The notes under the pieces are model-generated. The model ran no database searches. It had not been told where the DNA came from and saw nothing but the letters and a program-made list of their open reading frames with translations. This document shows positions 34,752 through 42,598 of a DNA stretch of 42,598 nt, piece after piece; position 1 is the stretch's first letter; each line of letters begins with the position of its first letter. A program made the position numbers and the translations under genes. Source of the stretch: Pseudomonadota bacterium (GTDB lineage: Bacteria > Pseudomonadota > Gammaproteobacteria > Burkholderiales > JAKAFK01). The stretch spans positions 1 through 42,598 of the forward strand of contig JAKAFK010000026.1 in the NCBI GenBank assembly GCA_021817985.1, given 5' to 3'.

Positions 34752-37283
34752 CTACTCGTCTTCCTCCCGCCAGGGGATCCACACCGTGAAAGTCGAGCCC
34801 CGGTCGACTGCGCTCTCCACGCCCACATCCCCTCCGTGTAGCTGAGTCAGCTTCTTCACCATGGCCAGTCCAAGCCCCGTCCCCTCGTAGCGGCGGGAGA
34901 GCGAGTCGTCGGCCTGGGTGAACGGCTGGAAGAGCCTGGGAATGGCCGACGGCGGAATACCGATGCCCGTATCCGTTATCTTGAGCTCCAAGTATTGCGG
35001 AAATTGCATCATCGGCACGCCCTTCCCATCGACGCGCCGCGCCGCCGCGCGGATCTCGCCGCCATTCGGGGTGAATTTCACCGCGTTCGACAGCAAATTG
35101 TAAAGGATCTGCTTGAGTTTCCGGGCGTCGCCCCACAGCCGTCCAAGCCCGCGCTGGACATCTACCGACACATGCACGCCGTGCTCGAGCGCCCGCTCGC
35201 GCACCACCATGACACTGCCTTGCATCAACGCATCGACGTCGATGGGTTCGAGGTTGAGCGTCATCTTCCCGGCCTCTATCTTGGACAGGTCGAGGATGTC
35301 GTTGATCAGGGACAGCAAGTGCTCGCTACTGGCCAAGATGTCGGTCACGAGCCCCTTCTGCTCCGGATCGAGGTCGCCGACCACTTCGTCGTTCAGGAGT
35401 TCGGAGAAGCCAATGATCGCGTTGAGCGGCGTCCGCAGCTCATGGGACATGCTCGCAAGGAAGCGGTCCTTGGCCAGATTGGCGCTCTCGAGCTCCATGT
35501 TCTTCTCCAGCAACGCCTGCTCGATGCGCCGCCGCTCCGTGACGTCGCGGATAGCGCTCGCGACGACGAAGCCCTCCTCGCTTTCGATCGGGCTCGCGGT
35601 CACTTCGATCGGGAATTCCGTGCCGTCGGCCCGCAAACCGTAGAGCTCGCGGCTCGGCCCGGAGGCGCGTGCGCGGACCGCGTCAATGAACCTCCCGCGA
35701 GCACCCGGATGGCCCGCCCGGAACCGTTCCGGCAGGAGCATCTCGATGGATCTTCCCAAGAGCCTCTCGCGCGGAAAGCCGAAGAGATGCTCCGTCTGGG
35801 CATTGACCAACGTGATCTCGCCCGCGTCGTTGAGGATGACCATGGCATCGGGCGCCATTTCAAGAAGCACGCGGAATCGACTCTCTGCCCGCCTCAGTTT
35901 CTCGCTCATGCGAATTTCTTCCGAAATGTCTTTGGAGATGAGGAGATAGCCGATCGCGCGTCCCTGCGCATCCCGTCGGGGCGTGATGACGACGCGGCTG
36001 GTGAAGCGCTCGCCGTTCTTGCGCTGGCGCTCGATGGTGCCCTCCCATTTGCCGTTCCTCATCGCGGCGGCGAGGATTTGCGTCGGCAGGCCGGCCTTCA
36101 CGTCTTCGGGAACGTGGAGGATGGACGAATTTTTCTTGCCCACGACTTCTTCCGGCTCGTAGCCAAAAAGCCTGCGCGCGCCTTCGTTCCACAACAAGAT
36201 GGTGCCGTCCAGCGCCTCGCCGATGATTCCATATTCCGTGGACGACTGCAGGATGCTGGTGATGAAATCGACGACGCCGGCGATATCGCCCACCATCATG
36301 GGGTCGAACATACTGGCCGCCGAGAGCGAACGCGCATAGATTTGGCTCGCCTGGGCAGCAAGATGAAGCTGCTCCTCTTCCGCCTTCTCTTTCGTGACGT
36401 CGCGACCCACGGTCAGAACGCTGACGGGGTTACCGTCCAGACCGAACTCGGGCACGACGCGAATCGCATAATAGAGTTTCTCCCCATTGGCGGCGCGAAT
36501 GACCTGTTCCAGGTCTTTGACCTGTCCTGTCGCCGCGGCATCGTGGATCGCGGCATCCAGGGCAGTAAACCGTCCGTCTGGCGAGAGTTCATGCATCGAG
36601 CGCCCGAGAAATTCGTCGGCTGTGTGCCCAAATGTTCGCGCCAGTGCGGGATTGACATATAAGGCGCGACCGTCGAGATCGTGGCGGCAGATGTTGACGG
36701 GAAGATTGTCGGCAATGGTGCGGAACTTGCGCTCGCTCTCCGCCAATTCCCGAGTGGCCTCTTTGAAATCGTCAAGCGTGGCGGCAAATCGGCGGTAGTA
36801 GCGATGCATGGCCTCCGCGGAAGTGCTGATCACTATCGCAGCCAAGAGGAAGGCCGCGTTCGACAGCACGGTCTCTTTGTGAAATGCGAAGACGAACATG
36901 TGGTACGGCGGCCAGAACAGATAGGTGACGAAAAACACCCCCACCGCTGCAGAGAACAGGCCTGGCCCGAGACCGCCGATCACGGCCGAGATGGCAACCG
37001 CCGGAAAGAACGTCACATACCGAATACCCCAGTCGACAGGAGCGATCGCCAGGCGAATGGGAAGCGCCACCGTCGTCAGCGCGAACGCGTACAGGTAGCC
37101 GCGAAGCGCGTGACGCTCGGGCATGACCAGGGCCGGAAGTCGATCGAATATCCCGCGGCCTGAGGGTGGGGTAGGCATTTTGGGGCGGCTCGCAGTGTCG
37201 GAAGGCCATAACGGTGCGTCGCGATCCATACGGGCAGCGCCGGACTGAGCGCGAAAAAACCGAACGCATGTCGTTGCGTCCAC
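34752..37283 (-). CDS. Membrane PAS sensor histidine kinase
   Basis: This 843-residue kinase has a DUF4118-type membrane segment (about residues 60-155; four helices) with WGIRYVTFFPAVAISAVIGG. Three PAS domains follow (about 185-300, 345-465 and 475-595), with VGRDVTKEK, ISKDISEEI and AIRDVTERR as their exit segments. HisKA has the H-box SMSHELRTPLNAIIGFSE with His614. The catalytic domain has NLLSNAVKFTPNGG, DTGIGIPP and GTGLGLAMVKK. No receiver domain is fused and no response regulator gene lies next to it, so it is an orphan. The second and third PAS domains resemble FixL/nitrogen-type PAS. GTG 37283 has AGTAGGG nearby; ATG 37229 is an alternative. The signal is unknown. Confidence 0.92.
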   Translation of the reverse strand: MDATTCVRFFRAQSGAARMDRDAPLWPSDTASRPKMPTPPSGRGIFDRLPALVMPERHALRGYLYAFALTTVALPIRLAIAPVDWGIRYVTFFPAVAISAVIGGLGPGLFSAAVGVFFVTYLFWPPYHMFVFAFHKETVLSNAAFLLAAIVISTSAEAMHRYYRRFAATLDDFKEATRELAESERKFRTIADNLPVNICRHDLDGRALYVNPALARTFGHTADEFLGRSMHELSPDGRFTALDAAIHDAAATGQVKDLEQVIRAANGEKLYYAIRVVPEFGLDGNPVSVLTVGRDVTKEKAEEEQLHLAAQASQIYARSLSAASMFDPMMVGDIAGVVDFITSILQSSTEYGIIGEALDGTILLWNEGARRLFGYEPEEVVGKKNSSILHVPEDVKAGLPTQILAAAMRNGKWEGTIERQRKNGERFTSRVVITPRRDAQGRAIGYLLISKDISEEIRMSEKLRRAESRFRVLLEMAPDAMVILNDAGEITLVNAQTEHLFGFPRERLLGRSIEMLLPERFRAGHPGARGRFIDAVRARASGPSRELYGLRADGTEFPIEVTASPIESEEGFVVASAIRDVTERRRIEQALLEKNMELESANLAKDRFLASMSHELRTPLNAIIGFSELLNDEVVGDLDPEQKGLVTDILASSEHLLSLINDILDLSKIEAGKMTLNLEPIDVDALMQGSVMVVRERALEHGVHVSVDVQRGLGRLWGDARKLKQILYNLLSNAVKFTPNGGEIRAAARRVDGKGVPMMQFPQYLELKITDTGIGIPPSAIPRLFQPFTQADDSLSRRYEGTGLGLAMVKKLTQLHGGDVGVESAVDRGSTFTVWIPWREEDE

Positions 37284-37590
37284 GTGCCCTACTCACCCGC
37301 AGGAGTGACGATCGCCGGGATCAGGCGGCACTGGCGGAAGGGGTGGTTCCGCTCAATAACTAGGAGGCCCGCCCGCCGGGATTGGTTCCGTATGGCGCTC
37401 CCGATCCCCAAAGCGGATGGCCTTCTGACGCAGACGCAGGGAAATGGGCCCGCGGCTCACGCCCCTCCCATCCCCGGGATGAAGCCCAGGGCGATTCCCG
37501 CGGCAATGGTCAAAATCGAGCGGCCGTCACCACGGGCTGTTTGTCACAATCAGCGCGTAGGATGCGACCCGAGAAAGAATTACCCCCGCT
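37284..37590. other. Gap upstream of the groES promoter
   Basis: These 307 bp between the kinase and the heat-shock promoter have no supported gene. The frame at 37284-37595 has no ribosome site or recognisable protein. Confidence 0.4.
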
Positions 37591-37620
37591 CTTGAATTTT
37601 GTGCGTTCAGCCCCTATCAT
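37591..37620 (+). promoter_or_regulatory. Sigma-32 (RpoH) promoter of groESL
   Basis: CTTGAAT (37591-37597), a 13-bp spacer and CCCCTATCAT (37611-37620) match the heat-shock consensus CTTGAAA-N13-15-CCCCATNT closely. It runs straight into the CIRCE operator, so the transcript should start inside or next to it. Confidence 0.85.
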
Positions 37621-37646
37621 TGGCACTCGTCAAACATGAGTGCTAG
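37620..37646 (+). promoter_or_regulatory. CIRCE operator (HrcA site)
   Basis: TTGGCACTC-N9-GAGTGCTAG (arms 37620-37628 and 37638-37646) is a CIRCE element with one mismatched pair near the outer ends relative to the TTAGCACTC consensus. The 9-base spacer is exact. HrcA bound here would block the sigma-32 promoter that abuts it. Confidence 0.92.
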
Positions 37647-37828
37647 TATTCAAATATTGAGGCTGTGCCGGCATCCCACGGGCATGCGCGACTGCGGCTC
37701 AGGCGCACCTCAAAAAAGGATCTCGCAGACGTGGCTGGGGGAACGCCTTTCTGCCTGAGGCGTGGCCAGGCACGTGTGTGATTATCGACCCGCGACAACC
37801 CTCTACTTACGGTAAGGAGAACAGCACA

Positions 37829-38119
37829 ATGAAAATTCGTCCCTTGCATGACCGTGTGATCGTCAAGCGCCTGGAAGAAGAGCGCAAAACGGCTTCCGGC
37901 ATCGTCATCCCCGACACGGCTGCCGAAAAGCCCGACCAAGGCGAAGTCGTCGCCGTCGGCAACGGCAAGGTCCTCGACGACGGGAAGCTCCGTGCGCTCG
38001 ATCTCAAGGTGGGCGATCGCGTGCTCTTCGGCAAGTACTCGGGCCAGGCTGTCAAGGTCGAAGGCGAGGAACTGCTTGTGATGCGCGAAGAAGACATCAT
38101 GGGTGTCATCGAGAAATAA
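37829..38119 (+). CDS. groES: Co-chaperonin GroES
   Basis: This 96-residue cap protein closes the GroEL chamber as a heptamer during folding. It starts [18 protein letters not shown] and has the mobile loop [18 protein letters not shown] (about residues 17-34), then [20 protein letters not shown] and the end [19 protein letters not shown] ribosome site precedes ATG 37829. The leader from the CIRCE site to the ATG is about 180 bp. groEL follows after 56 bp on one message. Nothing is unusual in the protein. Confidence 0.98.
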   Translation: MKIRPLHDRVIVKRLEEERKTASGIVIPDTAAEKPDQGEVVAVGNGKVLDDGKLRALDLKVGDRVLFGKYSGQAVKVEGEELLVMREEDIMGVIEK

Positions 38120-38157
38120 ATTGCGGCTCGGCGTGAGGCCGACACCAAACTTCTTAA

Positions 38158-39816
<1,659 letters not shown>

Positions 39817-39847
39817 TGTCCCGCTGACCTGGGCCATACCCTTAAGA

Positions 39848-39872
39848 CCCCGCGCTTGTCGCGGGGTTTTTT
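39848..39872 (+). terminator. Rho-independent terminator of groESL
   Basis: CCCCGCG-CTTGT-CGCGGGG (39848-39866) is a perfect 7-bp stem followed by TTTTTT, 31 bp past the groEL stop. This is the clearest intrinsic terminator in the window. Confidence 0.95.
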
Positions 39873-39970
39873 CTTTGGTGCGCGCCATTTGCTCCGTGTT
39901 GCCCTCCCTCTGTGTCAGCAGAGTTGTCCGCCCCCTCCTGTCACCCTTTAAGCGTCGTCAGAGGGCGGAA

Positions 39971-40033
39971 TGGAGTCGATACGTGAGGTATCCGGCAGAA
40001 CGGAAAGAGGCGGTGCTGAAGAAGATGCTACCT
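39971..40033 (+). pseudogene. Remnant of a transposase N-terminus (IS3/orfA-like)
   Basis: The frame reads WSRYVRYPAERKEAVLKKML, which matches the first helix of IS3-type OrfA-like transposases, many of which start RYPAERKEAVLKKM. The similarity ends near base 40033; what follows (PGSGPHQTDSPRAAW and on) is not recognisable as the rest of the HTH domain. The frame stays open from 39875 to 40294 but no full transposase is present. It is best read as a decayed insertion-sequence fragment between the groEL terminator and tRNA-Phe. I could not see terminal inverted repeats. Confidence 0.45.
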
Positions 40034-40252
40034 GGATCCGGTCCACACCAGACCGATTCCCCGCGAGCGGCTTGGCTTTCCCCGAGATTCGGCCCGTCCG
40101 CTCGCTGCCCCCCGATGGCCATCACGCTGATCTTCCCCGGATCCACGTTGGCGTTTTGGCAGGCAGTTTGCGCGCGAACAAAGAAGCACCGTCTTCATGC
40201 CGCCACCGTTGCCGCGCGGTTAAAATGGGATGAAACTCAGACCGAATTCGGT

Positions 40253-40258
40253 TACAAT
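40253..40258 (+). promoter_or_regulatory. Candidate promoter -10 of tRNA-Phe
   Basis: TACAAT lies about 94 bp before the tRNA, with a TGAAAC (40231-40236) as a possible -35 at 16-bp spacing. An inverted repeat ATGTGC/GCACAT (40272-40292) follows downstream. This is a plausible but unproven promoter. Confidence 0.4.
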
Positions 40259-40351
40259 GCTGCCTTTCCTCATGTGCCGTATTTCTGCACATAAGGCCCG
40301 TGCGCACCCAGAATGTGCAGGCGGGGTCTGAAAAAACAATTCAGTATCAAT

Positions 40352-40427
<76 letters not shown>

Positions 40428-40443
40428 TTAACATCAATGACTT

Positions 40444-40470
40444 AGCCTAGCAAACGAAGCTAGGCTTTTT
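40444..40470 (+). terminator. Intrinsic terminator after tRNA-Phe
   Basis: AGCCTAGC-AAACGAA-GCTAGGCT (40444-40466) forms a perfect 8-bp stem followed by TTTT, 16 bp after the encoded CCA of the tRNA. It ends the tRNA transcript cleanly. Confidence 0.92.
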
Positions 40471-40611
40471 CATTTCTGGCACCCGTGTAGGCGTGGTGTA
40501 GGAAAAATTCGGAAATCCTGGGTATCGGAGTCTTGTGGGTGAGTGGTCACGAATGGCACTGTCGCCCCATCCTCATCGTTGTGGTCCTTAACAACAAAAA
40601 AGGGAGGAAAT

Positions 40612-40899
40612 ATGAAACGCTTGTCGCTGTTATCGGTTCTGGCGCTCGGAGCGTGCGCCACAGCCAACCAAACGTATGGGCCGAGCGGGCAGCGCGCGTA
40701 CGTTATCAATTGCTCGGGCGCTGCGCTTAACTGGGGAATGTGCCAGACGAAAGCTGGTTCGCTTTGTGGAACTCGGGGCTATGACGTTGTGGCCATCAAT
40801 GGCGAATCCAACCCGACGGTGCTTGCCAATCCCTACGCCCTCTATGCTGTCCCAATCGTCAACCGAACGATGGAAGTCGCCTGCAAGGCCCAGCGATAG
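40612..40899 (+). CDS. Small lipoprotein of unknown function
   Basis: This 95-residue protein has a lipobox, LGAC, with Cys15 after a short hydrophobic signal (MKRLSLLSVLALGAC), so it should be lipidated. The mature part has TYGPSGQRAYVINCSGAALN, then WGMCQTKAGSLCGTRGYDVV and a C-terminal MEVACKAQR. Its four cysteines (near residues 34, 44, 52 and 92) could pair. The YGPSG, NCSG and CGxxGYDV pattern is shared by small proteins found in many proteobacteria, without a known role. A GGGAGGAAAT ribosome site precedes ATG 40612. It could be a cargo gene of the element. Confidence 0.8.
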   Translation: MKRLSLLSVLALGACATANQTYGPSGQRAYVINCSGAALNWGMCQTKAGSLCGTRGYDVVAINGESNPTVLANPYALYAVPIVNRTMEVACKAQR

Positions 40900-41079
40900 T
40901 CGTTAGTTCTGGGGTGCAAACAAAAACCTGGCTCGATGACCGGGCACTTATCCCCTTCACACCCGCTTGAGCATTTGCCGGTGTTGGCGCAGCAGGGCAC
41001 GTATCGCCTTCATGCCCGCGTCCGTTCGTCGTACAGGCCGTGCAGCAAGGCATTTTGCGATGAACGCGCCTTGCCTTCC

Positions 41080-41544
41080 TCAGTCCTCGGCCCTGTGGAC
41101 TTTCCCCACGGCCTCCATCGCTGTATCGCCTCCCGCTGGCGCTGCCTGCGCCCCGGGGACCATCCGTTCTTGCTGCTCATGACGTCCATCCTCCAATAGT
41201 TCGTTTGAATAATTCGCTAAGCCTTCCGCGTGCGCGCGAGGCACTGTGCCGTTGTTAACTTGCTGCTGCTGCGCAATGTTGGCTTGCTTGACGAAGGCCA
41301 CGGCGCGCGGATTCTTGGCCTCCACGATGGTTTGAAGCGTTGCCCGGCACTGGGCCTGCGCCTTGAGCGCCAGCGCCAGGTGAGCCTGATATTGCGGCAA
41401 ACTGTCTTGCGCCATGCCTCGATGCAGAAGCACTGTAAACAGCGTTTCAAGGGCTTTCGCCTGCATGAATAGCATCGTGTCTATGGGGCGCAGGTCGCCG
41501 TCCTTGCCTTTGACGGCTTCAAGGGGTTTCTTCGGCTTAGCCAT
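41080..41544 (-). CDS. Conserved hypothetical protein of mobile elements
   Basis: This 154-residue soluble protein begins MAKPKKPLEAVKGKDGDLR, then has a predicted helical region: LFMQAKALETLFTVLLHRGM, ALKAQAQCRATLQTIVEAK, and AVAFVKQANIAQQQQVNNG. The QCRATL and QANIA...QVNNG blocks recur in proteins encoded by integrated elements of beta- and gammaproteobacteria, as far as I can recall; no function is established. The C-terminus is Ala- and Gly-rich. The ATG 41544 overlaps the end of the winged-helix gene by 8 bp, so the two are translated together. Confidence 0.7.
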   Translation of the reverse strand: MAKPKKPLEAVKGKDGDLRPIDTMLFMQAKALETLFTVLLHRGMAQDSLPQYQAHLALALKAQAQCRATLQTIVEAKNPRAVAFVKQANIAQQQQVNNGTVPRAHAEGLANYSNELLEDGRHEQQERMVPGAQAAPAGGDTAMEAVGKVHRAED

Positions 41545-41887
41545 TTATGCCCCCTGTTCCGCGTTGCGCGAGCCATCGGTTGATCTTGCGGCGGTCGCGC
41601 TCCGTAAGCGAGTAGACGCCTCGCCTGATACGTTCCCCGTCGCGGTCGAAGTCCTCCACGCGCATGCAAGGGATTTCGAGCCCACGACGCCGAAGCTCTG
41701 CCACCAGATCCGGGCCGTTGGAGCAGCCGGCGGCGCGATCCAGATGTTCTCGGGGCATGGGGCGGCGTTGTAAGGCAGCGATTGCGCGCAAGTGTCGCGG
41801 GTTATCTGTTCCGGCGAACCTGCTATACTCTGGCCTGATGTTCTCGCGCCCGCCCCCGTCCCCACGGTTGTCAGCGGGCGCAATCAT
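41537..41887 (-). CDS. Winged-helix DNA-binding protein (phage-type)
   Basis: This 116-residue protein has an HTH/winged-helix core: RHLRAIAALQRRPMPREHLD, then RAAGCSNGPDLVAELRRRG and LEIPCMRVEDFDRDG, ending GVYSLTERDRRKINRWLA. This resembles the small helix-turn-helix proteins near the ends of prophages and integrative elements (HTH_39-like). ATG 41887 has GGAGG at normal spacing; an upstream frame extension is not needed. Its start overlaps the stop of the AlpA-like gene by 4 nt (ATGA), and its end overlaps the next gene by 8 nt. A role in controlling the element is inference. Confidence 0.72.
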   Translation of the reverse strand: MIAPADNRGDGGGRENIRPEYSRFAGTDNPRHLRAIAALQRRPMPREHLDRAAGCSNGPDLVAELRRRGLEIPCMRVEDFDRDGERIRRGVYSLTERDRRKINRWLAQRGTGGING

Positions 41888-42117
41888 TTGGCGGCCTCCC
41901 CGTTGAGAACGGCAGCAATCGCAGCCACGGGCCACAAGAGACGGCCAGCGCCCGGCGCCTTTACGGGGCGGATTCCGAAGCATGCCCCTTGTTCGCAGTG
42001 ATTCTTGCGGGCGGTTTGCGACGAGATAGTGAAGACTCGTGCAAAGTCCACGGTAGGGATGAAATCGCGGCCAGCAGCGATTTCGGCAAGGCCAGGTGGG
42101 ATGGTAAGCGTAGGCAT
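41884..42117 (-). CDS. AlpA/excisionase-like DNA-binding protein
   Basis: This 77-residue protein reads MPTLTIPPGLAE, then DFARVFTISSQTARKNHCEQ and FGIRPVKAPGAGRLLWPVAA. The pattern of an HTH with SSQTARKN followed by RPVK...RLLWP resembles the small MerR-like, AlpA or excisionase-type regulators of integrative elements. ATG 42117 with GGAG at 9 nt is chosen over the frame's earlier ATG at 42147. It lies just downstream of the ATGGCCC array, whose copies could be its binding sites or those of a recombination factor. Whether it controls excision is inference. Confidence 0.68.
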   Translation of the reverse strand: MPTLTIPPGLAEIAAGRDFIPTVDFARVFTISSQTARKNHCEQGACFGIRPVKAPGAGRLLWPVAAIAAVLNGEAAK

Positions 42118-42167
42118 GTTATGCACTCCATAGAAACCCGTTTGCACGGTATGGAATGCAATTCAAA

Positions 42168-42220
42168 ATGGCCCGATGGTATGGCCCGCAAGTATGGCCC
42201 TATGGCCCAGTGTGGGCCAT
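42168..42220. repeat. ATGGCCC iteron-like array with a terminal inverted copy
   Basis: ATGGCCC occurs at 42168, 42181, 42194 and 42202, three times with 13-bp steps and once with an 8-bp step. The last copy forms a perfect hairpin with GGGCCAT at 42214-42220 (loop AGTGT), and GGCCAT recurs at 42232. It stands between two leftward genes, 50 bp before the AlpA-like gene. Such arrays can be operators, arm sites for a recombinase or iterons of a replication protein. Confidence 0.6.
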
Positions 42221-42247
42221 TATTTCTTCCAGGCCATTTTCTTGGAA

Positions 42248-42409
42248 TCAAGGCATCGCTGCCACGCCTTCTTGAATACGGCCTCCGTGAAGCGCAGGCA
42301 TGATGCACTCCACGTCGGGGGGTAATGGCTTGTGCGGGTCGCGCTTTAGAAGCTCGATAACATCAATGGGTTTGCCGGGGTGGTCCGGGTCCGGTACATG
42401 GTGCGGCAT
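42248..42409 (-). CDS. Small hypothetical protein
   Basis: This 53-residue frame begins MPHHVPDPDHPGKPIDVIEL and includes LKRDPHKPLPPDVECIMPA. AAGGGAT lies a few bases before ATG 42409, so it has a decent ribosome site; a longer form from GTG 42448 lacks one. It is Pro- and His-rich and has no family I recognise. It lies upstream of the repeat array and the AlpA-like gene on the same strand, in an element-type setting. It could also be a chance frame. Confidence 0.4.
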   Translation of the reverse strand: MPHHVPDPDHPGKPIDVIELLKRDPHKPLPPDVECIMPALHGGRIQEGVAAMP

Positions 42410-42508
42410 GGCATCCCTTTCCGATGCGCCCTTCAAGATGGGAGCCACGGCGTCCGGGTGAAAGGTTCCCGGTTTTCGGCCCGCGAAGCCTAGCCGTGGC
42501 GTAATCGG

Positions 42509-42598
42509 TCAGGCCGCCATTCTATCCAGGGGCTTGATTTTCGGCCTTGGCTGCTGCTCGGCCTGCCACATGTCCCATTGCGTTTGCAAACGCAATGG
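42509..42598 (-). CDS. C-terminal end of an unknown leftward gene (window edge)
   Basis: A leftward frame open to the window edge ends at TGA 42509-42511. The 29 visible residues end QPRPKIKPLDRMAA after QTQWDMWQAEQ, a basic C-terminal tail with no recognisable motif. It would be the next gene upstream in the leftward set. The first codons lie within a perfect palindrome, so if that is an assembly artefact this frame may be wrong. Confidence 0.35.
   Translation of the reverse strand, partial: PLRLQTQWDMWQAEQQPRPKIKPLDRMAA
42575..42598. repeat. Perfect 24-bp palindrome at the end of the window
   Basis: CCATTGCGTTTG is followed directly by its exact reverse complement, CAAACGCAATGG, ending at the last base of the window. 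It may be a binding site or hairpin, or a fold-back sequence from assembly or the DNA end. It also lies within an open frame. Confidence 0.75.

Larger units (their letters stand above)
40428..42598. mobile_element. Probable integrated element next to tRNA-Phe (right part off window)
   Basis: DNA to the right of the tRNA differs from the housekeeping block on the left. It holds a small lipoprotein gene and then a leftward set of short, overlapping genes of the sort found in prophages and integrative elements (AlpA-like and winged-helix DNA-binding proteins and a conserved element-type protein), a tandem repeat array and a partial gene at the edge. No integrase, no att duplicate of the tRNA end and no structural phage gene is in view, so the type of element and its borders are unknown. 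Confidence 0.45.

Noticed and set aside
37284-37595. 103-residue frame upstream of groES
   Set aside because: No ribosome site and no similarity; it overlaps the heat-shock promoter.
39875-40294. Full gene of 139 residues between groEL and the tRNA
   Set aside because: Only about 20 residues resemble a transposase; the rest has no ribosome site or known pattern, so it is kept as a remnant.
40859-41053. Leftward 64-residue frame between the lipoprotein and the element genes
   Set aside because: Overlaps the lipoprotein end, with no ribosome site or motif.

Overview
The window is a high-GC chromosomal contig, most likely from a betaproteobacterium. This rests on the gene order pncB, rdgB, rph, PP2C phosphatase and kinase facing yicC, gmk, rpoZ, spoT, ridA, recG, with ubiA nearby. 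An 88-residue IF-1 and a groESL operon carrying both a sigma-32-type promoter and a CIRCE operator fit the same reading. No species can be named from sequence reading alone. Both ends are cut: the window opens inside pncB and closes inside an unidentified leftward reading frame.

Layout. 1-4224 (leftward): pncB (partial), rdgB, rph, a PP2C-type phosphatase and a Hanks-type kinase. 4581-11163 (rightward): yicC, gmk, rpoZ, a bifunctional spoT, ridA and recG, a housekeeping block for RNA turnover, nucleotides, the stringent response and recombination. 11557-19855 (rightward): a type IV pilus assembly and tip cassette with an atypical pilin, pilE, fimT, pilV, pilW, pilX, a small secreted protein and pilY1, most genes overlapping. 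20077-22487: ubiA and ubiD of ubiquinone synthesis. 22637-29752 (leftward): dacB, a WbpP/TviC-type epimerase, a WbpO/TviB-type dehydrogenase, an MBL/beta-CASP nuclease, bioA and a small membrane protein. 30072-30644: a secreted protein with an HNH-like DHL core.

30953-34314 is a compact RNA-remodelling block: a DEAD-box helicase (leftward), then cspA, an RRM protein, an IF-1 gene and a second RRM protein with a Gly/Arg tail (rightward). These are the functions a cell uses to unfold RNA and restart translation after cold or other stress. A large PAS-rich membrane histidine kinase follows on the opposite strand. groES-groEL come next, with a strong terminator. A transposase-like remnant and tRNA-Phe follow.

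To the right of the tRNA, 40428-42598 looks like the end of an integrated element. It holds a small lipoprotein gene, a leftward, overlapping set of small genes (an AlpA/excisionase-like protein, a winged-helix protein, a conserved element-type protein), an iteron-like ATGGCCC repeat array and a perfect 24-bp palindrome at the last base of the window. No integrase is visible in the window. The points most worth a second look are the RNA-remodelling block, the unusual features of the pilus cassette, and the repeat-bearing element next to tRNA-Phe.
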